From: Bacteroides fragilis
GTDB lineage: Bacteria > Bacteroidota > Bacteroidia > Bacteroidales > DTGW01
Assembly: GCA_945889005.1 (NCBI GenBank)
Contig: CAMDBI010000007.1
Location: 57,816 to 121,815, forward strand
Reading direction: 5' to 3'
DNA: 64,000 nucleotides
The translations under genes and the position numbers were made by a program. The notes below the pieces were generated by a model that was not told where the DNA came from, made no database searches, and worked only from the letters and a program-made list of their open reading frames with translations. Shown here in pieces: positions 20,934-28,516 of this stretch (positions are counted from its first letter, which is position 1; each line of letters starts with the position of its first letter).

Positions 20934-21542
20934 ATGGGTCAATTAAAGTCGAGCTTTATGCAAGGTGTGTTAGAAGCCGGTTGCGACGAGGCCGGAAGAG
21001 GTTGTTTGGCCGGTTCGGTGTTTGCAGCAAGTGTAATTTTGCCTGCAGACTTTACACATGAAAAGCTTACCGATTCGAAAAAACTATCTGATAAACAAAG
21101 ATTAATTATTAGAGACGATATTGTTAAATATGCTGTCGCGTGGTCTGTTGCATCGGTCGACCATGTTGAGATTGATCGAATTAATATTTTAAATGCATCG
21201 ATTAAAGCGATGCATCTTGCTTTGGATGGATTGAGTGTAATTCCCGAATTTATTATTGTCGATGGCAATCGTTTTAAACCCTATAAAAGTTTGTCACATC
21301 GGTGTATTGTTAAAGGCGATTCGCTCTATTACTCTATTGCAGCTGCATCGATTTTGGCCAAAACATTCAGGGACGAATATATTGTTGAACGTGCAAAAGA
21401 ATTTCCTTATTATAAATGGGAAAAGAATAAATCGTATGCCACTTTAGATCATAGGCAAGCGATTATTGAATTTGGGCCATGTCTTTTGCATCGAAAAACA
21501 TTTCTCAAGAAAATTCAAAATCAACAAACAAAACTTTTTTGA
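20934..21542 (+). CDS. rnhB: Ribonuclease HII
   Basis: A 202-residue RNase HII that incises at ribonucleotides in DNA. The catalytic acids are visible in GCDEAGRGCLAG (Asp-Glu) and IIVDGNRFKP (Asp), and KGDSLYYSIAAASILAKTFRD carries the C-terminal conserved region. Length is normal. It lies 16 nt upstream of rnhA in the same direction, so both RNase H classes appear to share an operon. Confidence 0.96.
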   Translation: MGQLKSSFMQGVLEAGCDEAGRGCLAGSVFAASVILPADFTHEKLTDSKKLSDKQRLIIRDDIVKYAVAWSVASVDHVEIDRINILNASIKAMHLALDGLSVIPEFIIVDGNRFKPYKSLSHRCIVKGDSLYYSIAAASILAKTFRDEYIVERAKEFPYYKWEKNKSYATLDHRQAIIEFGPCLLHRKTFLKKIQNQQTKLF

Positions 21543-21558
21543 AATTTAATAATATATA

Positions 21559-22008
21559 ATGAGGATTACAATTTATACCGACGGTGCAGCACGCGGCAAT
21601 CCTGGTCCGGGAGGTTATGGAGCTGTTCTTTTGTCGGGAACACACAGAAAAGAATTGTCTGAAGGGTTTGAGCTTACTACCAACAACCGCATGGAGCTTT
21701 TGGCTGTTATCAAGAGTCTTGAAGAGCTTAAAATAATGGGTTCCGATGTTACTGTTTACACAGATTCAAAATATGTGTCGGATGCTGTCGAAAAAGCTTG
21801 GGTGTTTGGTTGGGAAAAGAAAAATTTTAAAGACAAAAAGAATGTCGATTTGTGGATTCGGTTTTTAAAAGTATTTAGATTGCATAAAGTGAAGTTTATA
21901 TGGGTAAAAGGGCATGCTAATATTCCTGAAAATGAAAGGTGTGACAGGCTTGCTGTTGACGCGTCATTTGGATCGACATTGCAGATTGATAAGGGATATA
22001 TTTTATGA
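21559..22008 (+). CDS. rnhA: Ribonuclease HI
   Basis: A 149-residue RNase HI that degrades the RNA strand of RNA-DNA hybrids. The DEDD residues are seen in IYTDGAARGNPGPGGYGAV (Asp), TTNNRMELLAV (Glu), VYTDSKYV (Asp) and the late RCDRLAVDAS (Asp). The basic protrusion region (FGWEKKNFKDKKNVDLW) is present. Length matches the standalone bacterial enzyme. Confidence 0.96.
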   Translation: MRITIYTDGAARGNPGPGGYGAVLLSGTHRKELSEGFELTTNNRMELLAVIKSLEELKIMGSDVTVYTDSKYVSDAVEKAWVFGWEKKNFKDKKNVDLWIRFLKVFRLHKVKFIWVKGHANIPENERCDRLAVDASFGSTLQIDKGYIL

Positions 22009-22085
22009 ATTTTCAACTAAATGCCTGTTTTTTGTTTTTTTTATATTTTTGATTAACTTTAAATAGACTGATTAATTATTTATTG

Positions 22086-22622
22086 ATGTCAAATACTGAA
22101 ACAATCCTAAAATATCGGGGTTTTATGAGCTTTGAAATCATTGGGGCTCTATTGACTCGTCTCAAAGAAGAGACCGAGCATAGAGATATTGGTATAACTC
22201 AATATAAAAAGATACTCTCTATAATGATCGAAGCTCTTGAAAATGTTTTTAAATACAACGAATACTTTGAGCAAGAGACCGAGCTTTTTCCCGATTTTTA
22301 TCCGGCTTTTTCAATTGAAAAAACAAATGGGCATTATGTTTTGTCATCTTCAAATCCGATTTTGAATAAAGATATTCCAAAATTGTCAAGTCATATTGAA
22401 CGAATAAACCATCAAGATAAAGAAGGCTTAAAGCAATTGTTTAGAGATACTTTAACTAATGGAAAGTTTTCAACTAAAGGCGGAGCTGGTTTGGGCTATA
22501 TAGAAATGGCTAAGATTTCTGGAGGTAAGATAAATTTTTCTTTTGCTCCGATCAACGATCAATTTTCGTTTTATCAATATAAAATTTCAATCTCAAATAG
22601 TGATTTAAACACTCAGTCATGA
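22086..22622 (+). CDS. SiaB-family GHKL-type protein kinase
   Basis: A 178-residue protein that looks like SiaB (DUF6272-type). The N-terminal MSFEIIGALLTRLKEE is followed by an N-box-like EALENVFKYNEYF (about residues 51-63) and a G-box-like TKGGAGLGYIEMAKISGG (about 133-150), the ATP-binding features of GHKL kinases. In Pseudomonas, SiaB phosphorylates SiaC on a Thr and so controls a diguanylate cyclase. The ATGA overlap with the next gene (4 nt), which is a SiaC homologue, strongly supports this pairing. A TTG at 22083 precedes the chosen ATG. A -7-like TATTTTTG lies at 22044-22051. Confidence 0.8.
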   Translation: MSNTETILKYRGFMSFEIIGALLTRLKEETEHRDIGITQYKKILSIMIEALENVFKYNEYFEQETELFPDFYPAFSIEKTNGHYVLSSSNPILNKDIPKLSSHIERINHQDKEGLKQLFRDTLTNGKFSTKGGAGLGYIEMAKISGGKINFSFAPINDQFSFYQYKISISNSDLNTQS

Positions 22623-23023
22623 ACAGGTATTATATAGAAGAGACCGAATTTACTCCCGAAATTGTTTTAGATGTTGATGCTCGCATTTTTTCATTTAAAG
22701 GTGTTTCTCGCCCCGAAGATGTATTGAAATTTTATTTGCCTGCAATTAATTGGATAAGAGATTTTGAACAAGAAATGACCATTCATGCAAACTTAAAATA
22801 CCAAATTACTAGCATTAAAGTTGAGTTTCATCTTTCTTATTTTAATTCTGCATCTTCCAAAATGTTGCTTCAGCTTTTAGAAAACATCAAAAAGTTGCAA
22901 TCTAAAGGCATAGATTTAAATATTAACTGGTTATACGACGAAGCCGACGAGCAAATGTACGACGATGGTCTAGATCTTTCAGAGTCTGTCGATTTGCCTT
23001 TTAATTTTATCAAAGAGGAATAA
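22619..23023 (+). CDS. SiaC-family regulatory phosphoprotein
   Basis: A 134-residue protein of the DUF1987/SiaC family. The family motif TEFTPEIVLDVDARIFSFKG is followed by VSRPEDVLKFYLPAINWI and by the region that carries the phosphorylation site in SiaC, here FNSASSKMLLQLLENI (about residues 68-83). It overlaps the kinase gene by 4 nt. In the known SiaABCD system SiaC binds its partner only when dephosphorylated. No SiaA-type phosphatase or SiaD-type cyclase is adjacent here, so the target is unknown. Confidence 0.85.
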   Translation: MNRYYIEETEFTPEIVLDVDARIFSFKGVSRPEDVLKFYLPAINWIRDFEQEMTIHANLKYQITSIKVEFHLSYFNSASSKMLLQLLENIKKLQSKGIDLNINWLYDEADEQMYDDGLDLSESVDLPFNFIKEE

Positions 23024-23144
23024 TTATTTTGGCAAATTTGCAGAAAAATCTGTCTTATTTTATTCAAAAACAAAGATTATTAAAAAGGCCGTAATTTCAA
23101 ATTTTCGGAAAACATTCCTTAGTAGGTTTGAATAGAAAAAGAAC

Positions 23145-23188
23145 ACTGAGGCACAGAAACACAGAGTGTCTTTTCTCTATGCCTCAGT
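23145..23188. terminator. Bidirectional hairpin between siaC-like gene and gmd
   Basis: ACTGAGGCA (23145-23153) pairs perfectly with TGCCTCAGT (23180-23188). The loop holds a CACAGAG-type simple motif. On the minus strand the hairpin is followed by a T-rich run, so it may terminate gmd; on the plus strand the tail is less U-rich. It lies between convergent genes. Confidence 0.55.
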
Positions 23189-23199
23189 AATTAATTGTT

Positions 23200-24240
23200 T
23201 TATAGCTTTTTTGCGACCTTTTCCCAGTCTGCTTTGGCCATGATGCTCACCAATTCTTTAAAAGTGACTTTTGGAGACCAGCCGAGTGTGGTTTTGGCTT
23301 TAGTGTAATCTCCTAAAAGTTGCTCTACTTCTGTTGGACGGAAATAGGCCGGATCGACTTCAACCAAAACTTTGCCTGTTTTGCGGTCTATACCTTTTTC
23401 GTCAACTCCTGTGCCTATCCACTCAAGTTCAATTCCCAATTCTTTAAAAGTCAGATCGGTAAATTCGCGAACAGTATGCATTTCGTTGGTTGCCAACACA
23501 AAATCGTCGGCTGTGTGATGCTGTAAAATACGCCACATACCTTCTACATAGTCGGGAGCATAGCCCCAGTCGCGCAACGAGTCCATATTGCCCAAATATA
23601 ACTTGTCTTGTAAGCCTGCTTTTATCTTGGCAGCAGCAATTGTGATTTTTCGAGTAACAAAAGTTTCGCCCCTACGTGGCGATTCGTGGTTAAACAATAT
23701 ACCATTGCAGGCAAAAATATTGTATGCTTCGCGGTAGTTTATAATAATCCAAAAACCATACAATTTGGCAACTGCATAAGGGCTACGTGGATAAAACGGA
23801 GTTTTTTCGGTTTGAGGCACTTCCTGAACCTTGCCATAGAGCTCGCTGGTCGATGCTTGGTAAAATTTGGTTTTAATTCCGGTTTCTTTTATGGCGTCGA
23901 GAAAACGAAGAGTTCCTATTGCATCGACTTCGGCAGTGTATTCGGGAACATCGAACGAAACTTTTACATGGCTTTGTGCAGCAAGGTTGTAAATTTCGTC
24001 GGGTTGGGTTTTTTCGAGCAAACGGTTGAGATTGCTCGAATCTGTAACGTCGCCGTGGTGTAAAAAGAGTTTTACATCTTTGTTGTGTTTGTCTTTATAC
24101 AAATGGTCGATTCGTCCGGTATTGAACGACGATGAACGACGAATGATTCCATGTACTTCGTATCCTTTTTCTAATAAAAGTTCGGCTAAATATGAGCCAT
24201 CTTGGCCTGTAATGCCAGTAATAAGGGCTTTTTTTGACAT
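23200..24240 (-). CDS. gmd: GDP-mannose 4,6-dehydratase
   Basis: A 346-residue extended SDR that makes GDP-4-keto-6-deoxy-mannose, the precursor of GDP-fucose and GDP-rhamnose. Motifs: [19 protein letters not shown] (NAD site), [32 protein letters not shown], and [10 protein letters not shown] in place of the usual Tyr-x-x-x-Lys with its neighbours, plus [20 protein letters not shown]. The frame extends 15 codons upstream to 24285, but [12 protein letters not shown] at 24240 is the usual family start. No fcl/wcaG partner is beside it. Confidence 0.95.
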   Translation of the reverse strand: MSKKALITGITGQDGSYLAELLLEKGYEVHGIIRRSSSFNTGRIDHLYKDKHNKDVKLFLHHGDVTDSSNLNRLLEKTQPDEIYNLAAQSHVKVSFDVPEYTAEVDAIGTLRFLDAIKETGIKTKFYQASTSELYGKVQEVPQTEKTPFYPRSPYAVAKLYGFWIIINYREAYNIFACNGILFNHESPRRGETFVTRKITIAAAKIKAGLQDKLYLGNMDSLRDWGYAPDYVEGMWRILQHHTADDFVLATNEMHTVREFTDLTFKELGIELEWIGTGVDEKGIDRKTGKVLVEVDPAYFRPTEVEQLLGDYTKAKTTLGWSPKVTFKELVSIMAKADWEKVAKKL

Positions 24241-24444
24241 TGTTTGCTTTGTTGTAGGTTGAAAATTAAGTTTGCTAAGGTACATTTTTTTTGTGTGTTT
24301 TTTATCAATCGCTTTTTAATAAATTAATTGTGCAAAAAAAGGGTTTTGGGGTTGATTTATCATAATCGTAAGAAATTATTTCAAAAAAAATAGTATATTG
24401 TATCTTGTTTTTTTTGAACAGGTGTTAAATTAATGTTGTTGTAA

Positions 24445-25176
24445 ATGAATCTCTTGATTGATATTGGCAATACACGTTCGAAGATCGCAGTATGGGAAGG
24501 TGAGAAGAAACTGCAGGAGTTTAATTTCAAACAGCTCGAAATTGATTATCTCGAAAAACTCATTAAATATTCTTTTCATATCGATAAAGCCATTCTCTCG
24601 TCGGTCGTTGATGTCGATTTTAAAATAATTAATTTTTTAACAAATAGGCTGAAAAATTTTGTGGTTTTAGATGGCAATACAAAAACGCCAATAATAAACC
24701 ACTATCGGTCTCGATCAACCCTAGGATCCGATAGAATTGCAGCAGTAACAGGAGCTAATTATTTATATCCAGGACAAAACCTGCTTGTTATCGACTCGGG
24801 AACTGCTATTACATTCGATTGGGTGAGTTCCGAAGCAGAACATCTTGGAGGTAATATTTCGCCCGGTTTCGACATGCGATTCTTGGCTCTTCACAATTTT
24901 ACCGGAAAACTGCCGTTAATAGATAAATGTACGCAATGGGACTTTGTTGGTAACAATACAACTTCGGCCATTGTTGCAGGAGTGCAAAACGGAATTGTAT
25001 TTGAAGTGAATGGTTATATTGAATATGCTCAAAGAAATTTTGATAATTTTTTAGTAATTCTTACAGGAGGAAACATCGAATATTTTGTGAATCAAATAAA
25101 AAATCCCATTTTTGTACACTCCGATTTATTATTTGTCGGATTAAACAGAATTCTTAATTATAATGTTGAAGACTAA
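24445..25176 (+). CDS. coaX: Type III pantothenate kinase
   Basis: A 243-residue kinase for the first step of coenzyme A synthesis. It has the N-terminal phosphate loop LLIDIGNTRSKIAVWE, the family motifs YRSRSTLGSDRIAAV and VIDSGTAITFDWV, and the later GGNISPGFDMRF and LTGGN. Length is normal. Its 3' end overlaps the next gene by 14 nt, opening a long envelope operon typical of Bacteroidota. The 204-nt gap back to gmd holds no other gene that I can see. Confidence 0.95.
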   Translation: MNLLIDIGNTRSKIAVWEGEKKLQEFNFKQLEIDYLEKLIKYSFHIDKAILSSVVDVDFKIINFLTNRLKNFVVLDGNTKTPIINHYRSRSTLGSDRIAAVTGANYLYPGQNLLVIDSGTAITFDWVSSEAEHLGGNISPGFDMRFLALHNFTGKLPLIDKCTQWDFVGNNTTSAIVAGVQNGIVFEVNGYIEYAQRNFDNFLVILTGGNIEYFVNQIKNPIFVHSDLLFVGLNRILNYNVED

Positions 25177-26428
25177 TTTTTTATCAATCATTTTTGTGGT
25201 TTTAACCACTTCTTTTTTTCAATTATTTTCGCAAATAAGTTCAAATTCGCCATATACATACTATGGAATAGGCGAAACAGAGCGGATGGGCTTTAGCCAG
25301 AGTTCCTCAATGGGTGGCATGGGCATAGGTTTGCGTACAAGTTCCGAAATTAACTATCTCAATCCGGCATCTTATAACGCACAAGATAGTTTGACCTTTT
25401 TAATGGATGCAGGTGTTTCTCAATCTTTTGTTAATGCAAAAAACCCAACTACACAAGCCAATTTCTCTCAATTTAATATCGATCATATTTCATTTGCGTT
25501 TCCGGTTACAAAGTGGTGGGGTTCTGCAATTGGTATTTCTCCATATAGCAATGTTGCATACAGAATAGTAGCCGACGATTTTGAAAATTCGACCCAATAT
25601 TCGTATAATGGAAATGGTGGGCTCAATCAATTATTTGTTGGCAATTCTTTTGGTTTGCTTAACAATAAATTAAATCTCGGTTGTAATGTTTCATATCTTT
25701 TTGGAAATATAAATAATGCCGATTCAATTTTAACCAACGATTATTATTCTATTTCTCAGATAAAATATCGAGAAGTGGCAATGAGAGGACTAAATTTGAA
25801 TTTTGGTTTACAGTATATCAAACATGTTTCTGATAAAAATTTTATTTTACTTGGATTAGTTTATGATTATTCTTCAAATATCGATGCTCAAATAAAAGAC
25901 CAATTGTTGACATGGTCGTCGGCAACGTCGATGTCGTCAAATCCCGACACAGTCTTTATGGTTGAGAATGTCAATAGTAGTTTCAAAACACCTGCAAAAA
26001 TTGGTTTTGGTGTGTCGTTCAATACCGAAAAGATTATTTTTGGAGTCGATTATTCGACACGTCAATGGTCAAAAGCAAAATTTTGGGACAAATCATTTGA
26101 TGTTCAAGATAGCGAATCGTATAATGTAGGATGCCAATATACTCCGGACAGAAATTCGTTTAGAAGCTATTATAAACGTATCGACTATCGCGTAGGTCTT
26201 TTTTATCACAATACATATTGGAATATAAAAAATAAGCCCATTAATGACTATGGCATAACTTTTGGTTGTGGATTGCCCTTTTCTAACAGCAAAAGTACCT
26301 TTAATATTGGTCTTACTGTGGGTAAGCGTGGCGATAGCGAAAATGGTTTTTTGGGCGAATATTATACAAAAGTATCGATTAGCCTAAAGTTTAGCGAATT
26401 GTGGTTTTACAAGCATCGTTACAACTAA
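25163..26428 (+). CDS. Outer-membrane beta-barrel protein
   Basis: A 421-residue protein with a signal peptide (hydrophobic to about residue 22) followed by NSPYTYYGIGETERMGFSQSSSMGGMGIGLR and a long series of amphipathic strands. The N-terminal pattern resembles FadL-like or OmpA-unrelated barrels that follow coaX in many Bacteroidota. The transported molecule is unknown. It overlaps coaX by 14 nt and is 8 nt from lptC, so it is part of the same operon. Confidence 0.8.
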   Translation: MLKTNFLSIIFVVLTTSFFQLFSQISSNSPYTYYGIGETERMGFSQSSSMGGMGIGLRTSSEINYLNPASYNAQDSLTFLMDAGVSQSFVNAKNPTTQANFSQFNIDHISFAFPVTKWWGSAIGISPYSNVAYRIVADDFENSTQYSYNGNGGLNQLFVGNSFGLLNNKLNLGCNVSYLFGNINNADSILTNDYYSISQIKYREVAMRGLNLNFGLQYIKHVSDKNFILLGLVYDYSSNIDAQIKDQLLTWSSATSMSSNPDTVFMVENVNSSFKTPAKIGFGVSFNTEKIIFGVDYSTRQWSKAKFWDKSFDVQDSESYNVGCQYTPDRNSFRSYYKRIDYRVGLFYHNTYWNIKNKPINDYGITFGCGLPFSNSKSTFNIGLTVGKRGDSENGFLGEYYTKVSISLKFSELWFYKHRYN

Positions 26429-26436
26429 TATTTCTG

Positions 26437-27006
26437 ATGAAACAAGTATATTTTATATTGTTTGTTATTAGTGCATTTTTTGTTTCGTGCGAAAACGATA
26501 TTAAAACTATAAAAAGTTTTTCGAACGACAAAGAAGTTCCCAGTGTAACAGTCGATAGGGTTGAAATATTATATAGCGATTCGTCGAAGCTTAAACTACG
26601 CGTAGCTGCTCCAGATCTTAGTAAATTTGAGAACTTTGGAAATCCATATACTGAATTTTCGAAAGGTTTGATTATGTATATGTACAACGATAGTATGGGG
26701 GTAAAGACTATAATAAAGGCTCGATATGTAAAATACAACGAAAAAGAAAAGCTTTGGTATGCCAAAAACGATGTGCAAGTCGATAATATTGAAAAAAACG
26801 AACACCTTAACACCGAAGAACTATATTGGAGCGAAGAAAACGAAAAAATATATTCGTCAAAATTTACACGAATTATAAATGCCGATGGTGTGTTTTATGG
26901 CGAAAACGGATTTGAAGCCAACCAAGATCTCTCCAAATGGCGTTTAAATAGTATTAAAGGTACTGTAAAAGTTAAAGCAAACGAAAATGAAAGCCAAAAT
27001 CCGTGA
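26437..27006 (+). CDS. lptC: LPS export periplasmic protein LptC
   Basis: About 189 residues. The start at ATG 26437 gives a lipoprotein signal (FILFVISAFFVSC) with Cys in the lipobox. The frame continues upstream to a GTG at 26401, which would remove the signal from the N-terminus. The body shows LptC/OstA-type repeats (ILYSDSSKLKLRVAAPDL, ARYVKYNEKEKLWYAKNDVQ, LNTEELYWSEENEKIYS). LptC links the inner-membrane LptBFG pump to the periplasmic LPS bridge. A 20-nt overlap with the next small gene suggests translational coupling. Confidence 0.87.
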   Translation: MKQVYFILFVISAFFVSCENDIKTIKSFSNDKEVPSVTVDRVEILYSDSSKLKLRVAAPDLSKFENFGNPYTEFSKGLIMYMYNDSMGVKTIIKARYVKYNEKEKLWYAKNDVQVDNIEKNEHLNTEELYWSEENEKIYSSKFTRIINADGVFYGENGFEANQDLSKWRLNSIKGTVKVKANENESQNP

Positions 27007-27172
27007 AATATTATGGCTTTGTGTAGCCCTTTTGTGTTTCTTTTTTTACATATACGAATCGTACAAGCATGGTTTTGGAAGTAGCTATATGTTCCTAGTT
27101 TTTACTATATTTGCATCTGTCATTTATTTTATACGTCTGCGAATGCGTAAGAATGAGCGCCCCAAACCATGA
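26987..27172 (+). CDS. Small two-helix membrane protein
   Basis: A 61-residue protein with two hydrophobic helices (about 9-24 and 32-50) and a basic C-terminus (RLRMRKNERPKP). It overlaps lptC by 20 nt and the corC-like gene by 4 nt (ATGATG), so translation is probably coupled on both sides. Similar tiny membrane proteins occur at this position in related operons. Function unknown. Confidence 0.7.
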   Translation: MKAKIREILWLCVALLCFFFYIYESYKHGFGSSYMFLVFTIFASVIYFIRLRMRKNERPKP

Positions 27173-28434
27173 TGCACGATTTTTTTATTATTGTTACTTG
27201 TTTAATTCTATCTGCGTTTTTTTCGGGGATGGAAATTGCATTTTTAAGTGCCAATCGACTAAGAATTGAGCTTGATAAAAAGCAAGGACACTTTTCTTCA
27301 ATTATTATATCTAAGTTTATTAACAATCCTTCAATTTATATTACAACTATACTTATTGTTAATAATGTGGTTTTAGTAATGTTTGGTATTTATATGCCTC
27401 ATCTGCTCGACCCGATGCTTTCATTCTTTCATTTTTCAGGCTTTATGCTTATTTTGATTCAAACATTACTGTCGACTATACTTATATTGATTACCGCCGA
27501 ATTTTTGCCTAAAGCTATTTTTAGGCTTGTGCCTAACTCATCGTTGCGAACATTTAGTTTGCCACTTTATTTTTTCTACTTGCTATTTTATCCATTTTCA
27601 AAAGTCATTATTAGTATTTCAAATTTTTTTATCAAAGTACTATTTGGTCATAAATCGAAAAATCAGGAAGAACTTACCCAAATGTTTAGTAAGCTAGATT
27701 TAGATCATTTTATGCAAATGGAGCAAAATACTCATAAAATAAATGTGCTCGATCACGAAATTAAATTTTTTAAAAATGCACTCGATTTTTCGAGTATCAA
27801 AGTGCGCGATTGTATGGTTCAACGGCCCGATATTATTGCCATAGACGAAAATGAAACCATAGATGAGTTGCGACAAGCTTTTATAGAAACAGGTTTTTCG
27901 AAAATTGTTGTTTATAGCACCAATATCGACAATATTACAGGGTATGTTAGTTCAAAGGATATTTTTAAAAACCCCAAAACGATTAAGGCTAAACTCATTG
28001 CTCCTCCTATTGTGCCGGGTACAATGACTGTTAATAAGCTTTTGCAGAAAATGTTGAAAGATAGAAAAAGCCTTGCTGTGGTAGTCGATGAATTTGGGGG
28101 TACTTCGGGCATTATTACTATTGAAGATATAATTGAAGAAATATTTGGCGATATTGAAGATGAGCATGATACAGTAGATGTGATTGCTAAGCAGTTGTCC
28201 GATAGTGCATTTGTTTTTTCTGCGAAGGCTACTATCGACTATTTAAATGAACAATTTCAATTAAATATTCCAGAATCTGACAATTACGATACATTGGCTG
28301 GATATATTTTTCATCAATTGGGACGAATACCCGCAGTTAGTGAAAAATTTTCGATCGAGAACTATTCTTTTAAAATAATTAAGGCTCGAAACAATAGGCT
28401 CGATCTTATTTATATGAAAAAAGAAGAAGAATAA
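27169..28434 (+). CDS. CorC/HlyC/CNNM-family transporter
   Basis: A 421-residue membrane protein. Order: a DUF21 (CNNM) transmembrane domain with four helices (about 1-150), a CBS pair (about 205-325, with FSSIKVRDCMVQRPDI and AVVVDEFGGTSGIITIEDIIEEIFG), and a C-terminal CorC/HlyC domain (about 340-420). Members are implicated in Mg2+/Co2+ homeostasis; older annotations call them hemolysins. It is part of the coaX-lptC-ppiD operon. Confidence 0.92.
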   Translation: MMHDFFIIVTCLILSAFFSGMEIAFLSANRLRIELDKKQGHFSSIIISKFINNPSIYITTILIVNNVVLVMFGIYMPHLLDPMLSFFHFSGFMLILIQTLLSTILILITAEFLPKAIFRLVPNSSLRTFSLPLYFFYLLFYPFSKVIISISNFFIKVLFGHKSKNQEELTQMFSKLDLDHFMQMEQNTHKINVLDHEIKFFKNALDFSSIKVRDCMVQRPDIIAIDENETIDELRQAFIETGFSKIVVYSTNIDNITGYVSSKDIFKNPKTIKAKLIAPPIVPGTMTVNKLLQKMLKDRKSLAVVVDEFGGTSGIITIEDIIEEIFGDIEDEHDTVDVIAKQLSDSAFVFSAKATIDYLNEQFQLNIPESDNYDTLAGYIFHQLGRIPAVSEKFSIENYSFKIIKARNNRLDLIYMKKEEE

Positions 28435-28443
28435 TTTTTTTGT

Positions 28444-28476
28444 ATTGTAATAAGTTTTATAAGTTTACTATATTCG
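28444..28476 (+). promoter_or_regulatory. Possible promoter for ppiD
   Basis: ATTG at 28444-28447 and TATATTCG at 28469-28476 (one mismatch to TAnnTTTG) are 21 nt apart, and the ATG follows 40 nt later. It could give ppiD extra transcription beyond the operon. Confidence 0.45.
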
Positions 28477-28516
28477 TAGCCTCAAATTTTAAAAAAGAAT
28501 ATAATTAATAAAAAAA

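Noticed and set aside
24241..24285. Fifteen-codon extension of gmd upstream
   Set aside because: Family members begin at the equivalent of [12 protein letters not shown]; the extension has no similarity to the family.
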